Shown: piece after piece, positions 56,843 through 64,000 of the stretch
Position numbering within the stretch: the stretch's first letter is position 1
Layout: every line of letters starts with the position of its first letter
Source: JARBUG01 sp035628915
GTDB lineage: Bacteria > Bacillota > Sulfobacillia > Symbiobacteriales > Symbiobacteriaceae
Direction: 5' to 3'
Length of the DNA: 64,000 nt
NCBI GenBank assembly: GCA_035628915.1
Contig: DASPIW010000005.1
Coordinates: forward strand, 62,001-126,000
Notes under the pieces: generated by a model
The model's database searches: none
What the model saw: only the letters and a program-made list of their open reading frames with translations
Told to the model about the DNA's origin: nothing
Position numbers and translations under genes: made by a program

Positions 56843-57739
56843 ATGCGGTTGGAGCTTTTGCTGTGGCTGGTCGCTTTCATTCTGGCGCTCGCCCCCGGCC
56901 TGGCGATGCTGTGGTATATCCGGCACCTCGATAAATATGAGCCGGAGCCCTGGAGCATGATCGGCCTGGCGTTCCTGGCCGGCTGCCTGTCGACCATTCC
57001 GGCCATCATCATCGAGATGTTGCTGAAGACGCCTGTCGCCGGATTCTGGGGGACGGTGTACGGAGCGTTCGTGGTCGCCGCCATGACCGAAGAACTGTGC
57101 AAGGGCGCCCTCGCGTGGGGGTTTATGTGGCGCAAGCCCCAGTTTAACGAAGTCATGGACGGCATCGTCTACTTTGGCGCTGCACACATGGGCTTCGCTA
57201 TTACGGAGAACCTGCTGTACATTTTTGTCAACACGGACCTGAATATCGTACGCGCCCTCATGACGGGTTTTGCCCGCACGACCACGGCTGTGCCGCTCCA
57301 CGTCATCAACGGCATGATCATGGGCTATCACGCAGGCATGTTCCGGTACGCACAGAACCAGCGTGAGAAATGGAGCCACCTGCTCCAGGCCATCTTGGTG
57401 CCCATCGCGCTGCACGGCATTTATGATGTCGCCGCGTTCAACCAGGATTCGTCCAAAATCCAGGATATCCAGGACCTCTTCGCCGTCGGCTTCGGCACGG
57501 CCTTGATGTACGCAGCGGTCGTCGCCTTGTGGGTCGTACTGCTGCCCCGGGTTCGGAAAGCCCAGGAGGCCTCGCCCTGGAGGCCGCGGGAATGGCCGAC
57601 GCTGCCGGTGGCCCCGACGGGCTGTCCGGCCTGCGGCAACGCCTACCCGGCGGGCGCCAACTATTGTCACCTGTGCGGCACACCCGTCGCTCAGCAGCAG
57701 GAGTACTATTACCACCAGCAGGCGCCCGGAGGGCAATAG
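56843..57739 (+). CDS. PrsW-family intramembrane metalloprotease with C-terminal zinc ribbon
   Basis: A 298-aa membrane protein with about eight helices. Conserved sites are FVVAAMTEELCKG (EE pair), VYFGAAHMGFAITEN (Glu) and PIALHGIYD (His), as in PrsW. B. subtilis PrsW cleaves an anti-sigma factor at site 1. An unusual C-terminal extension ends with a zinc ribbon, CPACGNAYPAGANYCHLCG, and a Gln/Tyr-rich tail. ATG at 56843 behind AAGGGAG. No sigma/anti-sigma pair is adjacent, so the substrate is unknown. Confidence 0.85.
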   Translation: MRLELLLWLVAFILALAPGLAMLWYIRHLDKYEPEPWSMIGLAFLAGCLSTIPAIIIEMLLKTPVAGFWGTVYGAFVVAAMTEELCKGALAWGFMWRKPQFNEVMDGIVYFGAAHMGFAITENLLYIFVNTDLNIVRALMTGFARTTTAVPLHVINGMIMGYHAGMFRYAQNQREKWSHLLQAILVPIALHGIYDVAAFNQDSSKIQDIQDLFAVGFGTALMYAAVVALWVVLLPRVRKAQEASPWRPREWPTLPVAPTGCPACGNAYPAGANYCHLCGTPVAQQQEYYYHQQAPGGQ

Positions 57740-57744
57740 AATCG

Positions 57745-57779
57745 GCCGGCCACCCGAAATCGGTGGCCGGCTTTCTTTC
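57745..57779. terminator. Bidirectional terminator
   Basis: GCCGGCCACC / GGTGGCCGGC, 7-base loop, then TTTCTTTCT, between convergent genes. Confidence 0.88.
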
Positions 57780-59747
57780 TCACATGCCTGCCACCAGGTC
57801 CAGCCGGGCGAGGAGCTGGAAGAAGCCCAGCGCCCAGGTGTCATTGCGCTCGCCCGTCTCGAGGGCCGTCAAACGGCAGATCTCGGCCAGCGACCGCTCG
57901 CCGTCGGACCAGTAGAGCAGGTGGTCGCCCAGGTGGCGACTCACCTGTTGGGCCCAGCTGAACACTCGCCACGACTCGGCTTCCGGCCCGGGCAGCCGGC
58001 TCAGCAGGTGCCGCAGGCTGATGGGCCCCGGCAACCGGCGCACGGGCCTGATGGACCCGAGGTCGGCCGCACCCAGCCAGCCTTCCGCCAGCCCGGACTC
58101 GGGGGCGGCCTCTGCTGCCGGCGCAGCCCCAGGGTTCCAGCCGACACGCTGCAGTTCCAGTTCAGCAGCGATTTTGATCTGCCGGGAGCAGAGCGTCAGG
58201 GCGCCGTCCAGCGCCGCATCCGACGGCGCCAGGCGCCGCAGCGACTGCAGATCTGCCAGCTTACGGTCCAGGCGGAACCCGGCCGCCGCTTCGGGGTCGG
58301 CAGCGCCCTGCAGGGCACCGTGCAGCTGCCCCGGGAACAGGGCGGCCATCTCGCCGGCCAGCCAGCGTGCTTCATCCGGCCCCGCGTTCGCCGCAAAGTA
58401 GGCGTACATGGCCGCCATCAGGCTGACGCGGCGCATCATCTGCGGGTCGGACTTGTCGGCCGTGTCGGCGCTGGTGTGGTAGAACCGGTCCGGCCACTGA
58501 ATGATCATCGGGCAGGGCACGCCGACCGTCGGATCCGCCAGGATGTAGTGGTCCGAGCCCCCCGAGAACGCCGTCACGGCATGCCGGAAGAGGCCGTAGC
58601 GGCGCCCGGCGCCGGACAGGGGTGCCGCCTCCGCGGCCACCTCGCCGAGCACCAGGGCCAGCAGGTCGCCGGCAAACGACGGGCAGGCCATTGGCGGATA
58701 CTCGCACAGCAGGACCGAGCCGGTCACTTCCTGCTTCTGGCCGACCATGTCGACGTTCAGCGCAGCCTTGACCCGGTCAATCTCCTCGCGGCGCCGGGCG
58801 GCCAGGTGGGCGTAAGTGCCGGTCATTTCGGGCGGGAAGACGAACCGGATGGTCCGGCGGGGCCGTGCCAGCTTGCCTTCATCGATCAGTCTGCGCAGGG
58901 CGCGGGCGGCCTCCATGACCGTGGCCGGGCCCGTGGCATTATCGTTGGCGCTGGGCTTCGGGTGGCACAGGTGGGATACCACCAGCACCTCCTCGGGCGA
59001 TGTGCCGGGAATGACCGCCTCGACGTTTTCGATCGTTCCGTCGTAAGAGCGGGCATCCACGCGGGCCCAAAGCTTGACCGGCCCCCGGGCGGCCATCTGA
59101 CGCAGGCGCTCGCCCTGTCCGGTCGACAGCACAAACCCCCAGCCCTGCTCCTCGCCCGGCGACCACCAGAACGAGGTATACTGCAGTACATCGGGCAGAT
59201 CGCCCACCGGACGGACCGGCGGCTGATAGGTCATGCGGGCGGTGGCCAGGCCGGCGGCGCCCGCCTTTTGCGCGTGGCGCAGTATCTGATGAATGTCGCC
59301 ATTGCCCACCAAAATGATCTTGTCCGCCAGGTCCCGCCCCGCCCACGAGGCGGCCTGCTCCGCATCATCAACGACCGCCAGTTCTGCCGTAATCCCTTCG
59401 GCGGGCGTGGCGCAGGAACGCTGAATAACGGAGAGGTTCATCTCCCGGAACCAGGCCAGCCGCTCCAGGCGCCCGCCATCCGGGCCGAGCAGCCAGAGTT
59501 CGGCATCCTGGCACTCCCACTCCTGAGGCGTCAGGCTTGTCCAGCACCAGTCCTGCCCCGTCGCGGGATAGGTGGTAATGAAGGCTTCCAGGTTGGCCCG
59601 CTGCAGGCGCGCCAGGCACTCCCGGGCCGCGGCCCGGTATCCGGGGCTGGCCTGAATGCGGTGATGGCGCACAATCGCTTCCACGTTGTCCATGCAGTTC
59701 TGGCCGGAGAGTTCCCCGGCGAGCAGGGCGAGCAAGGGTCGAAGCAT
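57780..59747 (-). CDS. M28-family aminopeptidase with PA-like and C-terminal winged-helix-like parts
   Basis: A 655-aa protein. Residues about 90-250 form a PA-like insert, followed by an M28 zinc peptidase core: VVSHLCHPKPSANDNATG (His and bridging Asp), PPEMTGTYAH (Glu region), LNVDMVGQ (Asp) and DRFYHTSADTADK (His). Length and motif spacing match DUF4910/M28 proteins. The last 90 residues (SLAEICRLTALETGER) look like a winged helix. It probably hydrolyses peptides or a modified amino-acid conjugate in the cytoplasm, as no signal peptide remains with the ATG at 59747 (7 bases after AGGAGG). Confidence 0.78.
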   Translation of the reverse strand: MLRPLLALLAGELSGQNCMDNVEAIVRHHRIQASPGYRAAARECLARLQRANLEAFITTYPATGQDWCWTSLTPQEWECQDAELWLLGPDGGRLERLAWFREMNLSVIQRSCATPAEGITAELAVVDDAEQAASWAGRDLADKIILVGNGDIHQILRHAQKAGAAGLATARMTYQPPVRPVGDLPDVLQYTSFWWSPGEEQGWGFVLSTGQGERLRQMAARGPVKLWARVDARSYDGTIENVEAVIPGTSPEEVLVVSHLCHPKPSANDNATGPATVMEAARALRRLIDEGKLARPRRTIRFVFPPEMTGTYAHLAARRREEIDRVKAALNVDMVGQKQEVTGSVLLCEYPPMACPSFAGDLLALVLGEVAAEAAPLSGAGRRYGLFRHAVTAFSGGSDHYILADPTVGVPCPMIIQWPDRFYHTSADTADKSDPQMMRRVSLMAAMYAYFAANAGPDEARWLAGEMAALFPGQLHGALQGAADPEAAAGFRLDRKLADLQSLRRLAPSDAALDGALTLCSRQIKIAAELELQRVGWNPGAAPAAEAAPESGLAEGWLGAADLGSIRPVRRLPGPISLRHLLSRLPGPEAESWRVFSWAQQVSRHLGDHLLYWSDGERSLAEICRLTALETGERNDTWALGFFQLLARLDLVAGM

Positions 59748-59916
59748 GGGCATGCCTCCTCCGAAGACGTATACCGTTGTGACCCAGAGGCATTTCGGCA
59801 ACCGACGGAGCCATCCCTGTAGGTATGAGAATCTCGCTCGCATTCTGTGAACCAACGCACCGGGGGCGGCATAGGTTGTACAGTGGCCCCCAAGTATTGT
59901 GGGAGGTGCGCTATAG

Positions 59917-60408
59917 ATGCCTTATCACACGTCTGTGAGCCTGGCGGGCATCAGCCCCAGGGCTGTTCCGGGAAGGGCGGTTCCTGCTGCCGTCACCCCG
60001 GGCGCCGTCGCCCCGACCGCCGGCCCGGGCGCCTGCTCCCTGGCCTATGGGCCCGTCGCTAATGTCTGCCAGTCGTCCGTCCCCGTAACCAACATTGTGC
60101 CGATTACCACGGTTACCCCCATCGCCAACACCGTGGCTCCCCAGGTCGCCGTGGGCCAGCCGATGGCCGCCGCCCCCTGGGGCAAAGGCGTGGGCGCCAT
60201 GGGCGGCCTCGCCCCTTGGGGCAAGGGCGTGGGCGCCATGGGTGCCATGGCTCCCTGGGGTAAGGGCATAGGCGCCATGGGTGCCGGCATTCCCGGGATC
60301 AGCACCATGAGCAAGACCCCTACTCCGTGGGGTGTCGGAATGCAGGCCACCACCGGCTTCGCTCCCGGCGTTTACGGCGAAGGCGTTGGAATGCCGATGA
60401 TCTGGTAG
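59917..60408 (+). CDS. Low-complexity protein with three 13-residue tandem repeats
   Basis: A 163-aa protein dominated by Ala, Gly, Pro, Val and Met. Residues 85-123 contain three copies of (A/L/M)APWGKG(V/I)GAMG(G/A). The rest is Pro/Val-rich (VPITTVTPIANTVAP). GGGAGGTG precedes the ATG. No signal peptide or membrane helix; two cysteines near the middle. The composition recalls spore coat or crust proteins, but this is inference. It stands alone, between a divergent peptidase and a lipoprotein gene. Confidence 0.6.
   Translation: MPYHTSVSLAGISPRAVPGRAVPAAVTPGAVAPTAGPGACSLAYGPVANVCQSSVPVTNIVPITTVTPIANTVAPQVAVGQPMAAAPWGKGVGAMGGLAPWGKGVGAMGAMAPWGKGIGAMGAGIPGISTMSKTPTPWGVGMQATTGFAPGVYGEGVGMPMIW
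60169..60285 (+). repeat. Three tandem 39-bp coding repeats
   Basis: Units 60169-60207, 60208-60246 and 60247-60285, each beginning with GCC/CTC/ATG GCC CC(C/T) TGG GG, with mostly synonymous differences. They encode the APWGKG(V/I)GAMG motif. Confidence 0.85.
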
Positions 60409-60510
60409 AGTTACAGCACGTGCAGACGCAGCAGGGGGGCGGCGCCCCCCTGCCTTTGCATGTTCGGGCGCGGCGGTGGACAGACTCCTCATCAAAAGGA
60501 GGAGGCCACC

Positions 60511-60948
60511 ATGAAACAAGCTTGTGCAGCCATGTTGCTGCTGACGGTGCTGCTCACCGGCTGCGCCCGCCCCCGGGCCGAGAAGCCGCCGGACCGCGCC
60601 CCCGAGCAGTTCCCCCGCCCGGTCATCACCCAAAAAGAGCCCCTGTCCGTGGCGGAGCAGATGGCCGGTCAGGAGGGCGTCATCAGCGTTCTGATAACCG
60701 ATCGGGGCTTCGAGCCGCAGGAAGTCCCGACCGCCGTTGGCGGGCGCGTCAAGATCCACCTGAAGAACGCCAGCGGCGGAAAGCACAATCTGGTGGTGCA
60801 ACGGTTCGGCATTGTCTCACGCACCCTGGCCCCGGGCGAGGAGAATTACATTGAGTTCACGCCCAGCGAAACAGGCGAATGGCCGGTCGTATCCGACGCG
60901 CCCGGTGCGGTGGAGCCCGGCTTCACGGCCACGTTGAAAGTGGAATAG
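60511..60948 (+). CDS. Cupredoxin-like lipoprotein
   Basis: A 145-aa lipoprotein: signal peptide with lipobox LLTGC near residue 18, a Pro-rich linker, then a beta-sandwich (about 55-145) like EfeO/cupredoxin-like domains (ISVLITDRGFEPQEVPTAVG, GKHNLVVQRFG, EFTPSETGEWPVV). One candidate metal ligand, His, is seen in KHNLV, but the usual Cys-His-Met C-terminal set is missing, so copper binding is doubtful. ATG at 60511 behind AAGGAGGAGG. Extracytoplasmic and membrane-tethered; role unknown. Confidence 0.7.
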   Translation: MKQACAAMLLLTVLLTGCARPRAEKPPDRAPEQFPRPVITQKEPLSVAEQMAGQEGVISVLITDRGFEPQEVPTAVGGRVKIHLKNASGGKHNLVVQRFGIVSRTLAPGEENYIEFTPSETGEWPVVSDAPGAVEPGFTATLKVE

Positions 60949-61037
60949 ACTTCCTCGCATGGACGGGGCGGAAGGGGAGAGATTACCTCCTGTGGTTTCC
61001 GAACCGAATCTGGGAAATCCATATCGGGGGGTCTGAT

Positions 61038-61658
61038 GTGAAACGTCTCTGTTCGTTCCTTCTTCTAGTCACCGTGTTAATGGGACCGGCCACCGCGTCT
61101 GCCCAGCAGCGCACCATTTACAACACGCCCTATCCCAAAACCATCCGGGTCGCCATCCGGGAGGCCCGGCCCAACGGTGACCCCAACCCGCACGGGCGCA
61201 TCATCTACGTGAAGACCGTCAATTTCGATGATTACGTGGTCAACTCGCTGCCTAACGAGTGGGTGCCGTCCTGGAACCAGGAGGCGCTCCAGGCAGGCGC
61301 AATGGCCGTCAAGATGTTTGCGTGGTACAAGATCCTCAACCCGACCAAGCTGGACGGCTGGGAGTTCGATCTGGACAACACGACCAACTTCCAAACCTAC
61401 AGGGAGGGCAACCGGTTCCGGGAGACGGACGAGGCGCACCGGCGCATCCGGGAGCTGGCCTATACCATGCCGGACGGCTCCATCGTGGAGCTGAACTACC
61501 GGGCGGGCATTGAACGGAACCCGAACTGGCAGTACCGCAACGCCAACATGATGGCCCAGTGGGGCACCCATTACTGGGCAGAGCGGGGCCGCAACATGCT
61601 CCAGATTCTCCAGTGGTACTTCCAGGGCCGTGCGCTGAACCGGATTCCGAACCTGTAA
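61038..61658 (+). CDS. Short exported SpoIID/LytB-domain protein
   Basis: A 206-aa protein with a signal peptide (VKRLCSFLLLVTVLMGPATASA) and a compact SpoIID-type domain: IIYVKTVNFDDYVVNSLPNE with the likely catalytic Glu, then EALQAGAMAVKMFAWYKI and ETDEAHRRIRELAY. SpoIID is a lytic transglycosylase acting on denuded glycan during engulfment. This version is about two-thirds the usual length and lacks the N-terminal region. GTG start at 61038. It is 15 bases upstream of another exported protein, so they form a pair. Confidence 0.75.
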   Translation: MKRLCSFLLLVTVLMGPATASAQQRTIYNTPYPKTIRVAIREARPNGDPNPHGRIIYVKTVNFDDYVVNSLPNEWVPSWNQEALQAGAMAVKMFAWYKILNPTKLDGWEFDLDNTTNFQTYREGNRFRETDEAHRRIRELAYTMPDGSIVELNYRAGIERNPNWQYRNANMMAQWGTHYWAERGRNMLQILQWYFQGRALNRIPNL

Positions 61659-61673
61659 GGAGGGCGAGCATAG

Positions 61674-62354
61674 ATGAAGCACAGGAAGTGGATCGCTGCC
61701 GCCCTGGCGCTGGCACTGACAGCCGGCGGCACCGTGCTCGGCATGAAGATCGCCGCTGCGACCGAAGGCGCCGGGGGCACCCCGCCCAGGGTCGGGCCGG
61801 TCCGGCGGGCATACTGGCGGGCGCTGGGCATCAAGACGGCGCCCCTGCAGTTGCGGGTGGTTGATGCGATTTCCCAGAAGGGAATTCCCGGAGCAGGCTG
61901 CACGATCGGGGAAACGGGCGACCGAATTGAGACCGACGCCGAGGGCATTGCCCCCACGATTGACGCTCCGGTCTTCCGCAATCCGCGCCTTGAGCAGATG
62001 CTGGCGGAGCTCCATGGTCAGCTGACCGTCCTTTGCTACAAGAATGGCTACCGCGACAGCATTTACATGGGTGTCCGGATGCACGAGGGCACCACCACCG
62101 AGACCGAAGTCTGGATGTATCCTGTCGGCGCCGGCGACCGGCGCGTGGAGCCGACCCTGTATCAGGTGCCCATTCACCGGCTGTGGCGGATTCAGTTGGC
62201 GGACAAGTACCGCCTGCGCGAGGAGGGCGAAGGGCCGGAGAGGCCTCAGCTCAGCCGCCCGGACGTGGGCCAGGTCGCCCCGCAGGAGGCGCAGGGGTAC
62301 GGTGTGCAATCGCCGCTGCGCACCCCCGAACCCCCGACCGGCGCCCCGAGGTAG
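61674..62354 (+). CDS. Exported protein with carboxypeptidase-regulatory-like beta-sandwich
   Basis: A 226-aa protein: signal peptide (MKHRKWIAAALALALTAGGT), then a domain LQLRVVDAISQKGIPGAGCT followed by RIETDAEGIA, the pattern of transthyretin/CarboxypepD-regulatory-like sandwiches. A Pro-rich disordered tail (QLSRPDVGQVAPQEAQ) follows. It has two cysteines in the sandwich (GAGCTIG, LTVLCYKNGY). AAGGAGGG precedes the ATG. Co-transcribed with the SpoIID-domain gene, so a cell-wall or spore-envelope role is inferred. Confidence 0.6.
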   Translation: MKHRKWIAAALALALTAGGTVLGMKIAAATEGAGGTPPRVGPVRRAYWRALGIKTAPLQLRVVDAISQKGIPGAGCTIGETGDRIETDAEGIAPTIDAPVFRNPRLEQMLAELHGQLTVLCYKNGYRDSIYMGVRMHEGTTTETEVWMYPVGAGDRRVEPTLYQVPIHRLWRIQLADKYRLREEGEGPERPQLSRPDVGQVAPQEAQGYGVQSPLRTPEPPTGAPR

Positions 62355-62360
62355 CATTTC

Positions 62361-62399
62361 AAGAGCCCGCATCCCCTGCAGTGGGGAAGCGGGCTCTTT
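62361..62399 (+). terminator. Rho-independent terminator
   Basis: AAGAGCCCGC...CCCC pairs with GGGG..GCGGGCTCTT, then TG. It ends the SpoIID-domain pair. Confidence 0.8.
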
Positions 62400-62578
62400 G
62401 ATTCGAGAAGGACAATCCGGGTCTAGACGAGAATCGTCCTTTTGGATTGTTCACCATGCATACTTTTCGCCAACGGGCGACCTGTCAAACGGGTCCCCCG
62501 GCCATGGAGCGCTGCTGATCGGAATAGAATCACCGAAGGGCATTTACTACCGGGCATGCTTGAGGAGGGGCTGGATTC

Positions 62579-64000
62579 ATGGTGGCGACGAGAGAGATTT
62601 ACTGGAACATCTCCGGCACTTTTCTGATGTACCTGCTCCTGCTGCCAACGCTGGCGATCTTCTTCTACGGCTTCTGGCGGCGAATCCGGCTCTGGCGCAT
62701 CGGCAAGCCGGAAGTCCGGTTTGACCGTATTCCCGAACGGCTGCGGCTGCTGGTTCGCCATGCCGTGCTGCAGGCCCGCCTCGCCCGCAACCCCCTGGCC
62801 GGCTTCTTTCATATTCTCTTCTCCTGGGGGTTCGTGCTGCTCTTTATCGGCACGCTGGTCGTCATGATCGAGGCCGACCTGCGCATCCCGATCATGCGGG
62901 GCAAGTTCTACCTGTACTATCAATCCTTCACCCTCGACATCGTGGGCGCCCTGGCGATGGTAGGCGTGGCGACGGCGTGGATTCGCCGCTCGGTCTTCCG
63001 TCCCCGTGCCCTGACCGCATACAAGAAGACGCCGTCGATCATGGATGACTGGGTCTTTCTGGCGCACTATATGGTCATCATGTGGACGGGGTTCTTCATC
63101 GAAGGAATCCGCATTGTCGAAACGAACGACCCCTGGGGTCCCTGGTCGCCCATCGGCTATATGCACGGAAAACTCCTGGCCGCCTTCCTGTCGCCGGACG
63201 TCATGCCAGCCCTGCATAAGGGGCTTTGGTGGTTCCACCTGGCGGTCGCCTTCTCCTTTGTCGCCTATCTGCCCTACTCGAAGCTGATGCACATCTTCAC
63301 CGGGCCGCTGGCGATCTTTTTCCAGGATCTGAAGCCGAAGGGCCAACTGCCCCTGACCGACCTGGAATCGGAGACGCCGGTCCTGGGCGCCGCGTCCCTC
63401 TGGGATTTCCACTGGAAAGACCTCGTCGACCTGGACGCCTGCACGGAATGCGGCCGCTGCCAGGAGAACTGCCCGGCGTACCTTACGGGCAAGCCGCTCA
63501 ACCCCAAAGCCCTGATTCTCGACTTGCAGCGGCATCTGCACGAACGGGGGCCCCTGCTGGCGCTCGCGGCTTACAGCGGACAGCGCCCGGCGGAGCAGCC
63601 TTTCGAGTCGGAACTGGTCGGACCCGTGGTGGAAGCGGGCGCCCTGTGGGCCTGCACATCGTGCCGGGCCTGCATGGAAGTCTGCCCGGTCTATATTGAG
63701 CACGTCCCGAAGATCATGGAGATGCGGCGCCACCAGGTGATGCTCCAGGGTGAGTTCCCGGGCGAACTGAACCAGGTGTTCAAGAACCTGGAGCGCCAGG
63801 GCAACCCGTGGGGCCTGGGCGCCCACACCCGGACCCAGTGGGCCGAAGGCTTGAACATTCCGCTGCTGGCTGACGCCCCTGAGGCCGAATACCTCTTCTG
63901 GCCCGGCTGCTCCGGTGCTTTTGACCAGCGGGGCCAGAAAATCGTACGGTCCATCGTGCAGCTCCTGCAGACCGCCGGCGTCTCCTTCGCCATTTTGGGC
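62579..64000 (+). CDS. Fused cytochrome-b-like/HdrD-type Fe-S oxidoreductase, 3' truncated
   Basis: 474 residues are visible and the frame is open at the right edge. Residues 1-270 hold about six helices of the NarI/nitrate-reductase-gamma type (GTFLMYLLLLPTLAIFFYGF; WWFHLAVAFSFVAYLPYSKL). Two [4Fe-4S] motifs follow, CTECGRCQENCP (near 290) and CTSCRACMEVCPVY (near 360), then the start of a CCG domain (YLFWPGCSGAF). Such fusions couple electron-transfer flavoprotein to menaquinone in beta-oxidising bacteria. ATG at 62579 behind GAGGAGGGG. This fits the lipid cluster upstream; ETF genes may lie beyond the edge. Confidence 0.85.
   Translation, partial: MVATREIYWNISGTFLMYLLLLPTLAIFFYGFWRRIRLWRIGKPEVRFDRIPERLRLLVRHAVLQARLARNPLAGFFHILFSWGFVLLFIGTLVVMIEADLRIPIMRGKFYLYYQSFTLDIVGALAMVGVATAWIRRSVFRPRALTAYKKTPSIMDDWVFLAHYMVIMWTGFFIEGIRIVETNDPWGPWSPIGYMHGKLLAAFLSPDVMPALHKGLWWFHLAVAFSFVAYLPYSKLMHIFTGPLAIFFQDLKPKGQLPLTDLESETPVLGAASLWDFHWKDLVDLDACTECGRCQENCPAYLTGKPLNPKALILDLQRHLHERGPLLALAAYSGQRPAEQPFESELVGPVVEAGALWACTSCRACMEVCPVYIEHVPKIMEMRRHQVMLQGEFPGELNQVFKNLERQGNPWGLGAHTRTQWAEGLNIPLLADAPEAEYLFWPGCSGAFDQRGQKIVRSIVQLLQTAGVSFAILG

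Noticed and set aside
57921..59822. 633-aa plus-strand frame opposite the M28 peptidase
   Set aside because: Antisense shadow; no domain is recognisable, and the minus strand has the zinc-peptidase motifs.
60169..60285. Short tandem repeats as a CRISPR array
   Set aside because: Units are directly adjacent 39-mers with no spacers, in frame within a protein.
62400..62578. Coding remnant before the Fe-S oxidoreductase
   Set aside because: The open frames there are short, lack ribosome sites and show no protein-like conservation; I see only a leader with minor inverted repeats.

Overview
The window is GC-rich, densely packed DNA from a Gram-positive endospore-former. It carries a GerA/GerB/GerC germination operon, an extra GerB-type permease, a short SpoIID-domain protein and a CotS-like protein. 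Shine-Dalgarno sequences of the AGGAGG type are common, and GTG and TTG starts are frequent. The mix (very high GC, spore genes, NAG catabolism, fatty-acid oxidation, NAD-linked selenocysteine formate dehydrogenase) suggests a Symbiobacterium-like lineage. That placement is inference; there is no rRNA gene here. I saw no tRNA, rRNA, CRISPR array or prophage.

Layout: 2-5,030 holds a truncated transglutaminase-like membrane protein, an ABC ATPase, a radical-SAM-fold protein without its cluster cysteines, a GNAT acetyltransferase and a 48-aa exported peptide behind an array of DnaA-box-like repeats. 5,136-9,445 is amino-sugar catabolism: ROK kinase, GntR/HutC regulator with a dre-like operator, nagA and nagB. 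9,620-20,675 is mixed: a MacB-like ABC pair, HAD phosphatase, pentapeptide protein, UvrD-type helicase, PduO adenosyltransferase, HD protein, THEP1 NTPase and small membrane proteins. 20,679-26,050 is the germination block. 26,167-29,914 holds a Cys-rich YkgJ-like protein, an FMN split-barrel protein, a formate/nitrite transporter and an XRE-cupin/LysE divergent pair.

30,013-35,036 encodes a three-subunit NAD-dependent formate dehydrogenase. Its catalytic subunit is interrupted by an in-frame TGA at 32,878 followed at once by a hairpin with a GGTCT loop, so it is read as one 902-aa selenoprotein. Next come a transposase-like gene that lacks its catalytic residues, a frameshifted DUF3231 remnant, and a class-III aminotransferase behind two identical palindromes exactly 50 bp apart. 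38,105-41,586 has an RNA methyltransferase, a membrane/hydrolase fusion and an acyl-carrier-like protein without the prosthetic-group serine. 41,811-48,303 is a lipid-oxidation cluster (acyl-CoA dehydrogenase, acyl-CoA ligase, CaiB/racemase, SCP2, SDR, thiolase). The right edge begins a fused cytochrome-b/HdrD-type Fe-S protein of the kind that passes ETF electrons to menaquinone, which would fit that cluster.

48,545-62,354 holds mostly envelope, signalling and unknown genes: a pseudokinase overlapping a pseudo-beta-lactamase, PAS-GGDEF-EAL, PrsW, an M28 peptidase and a tandem-repeat protein. A recurring feature of the window is the intact reading frame that keeps a recognisable enzyme fold but has lost its catalytic residues (radical SAM, ACP, transposase, kinase, beta-lactamase).
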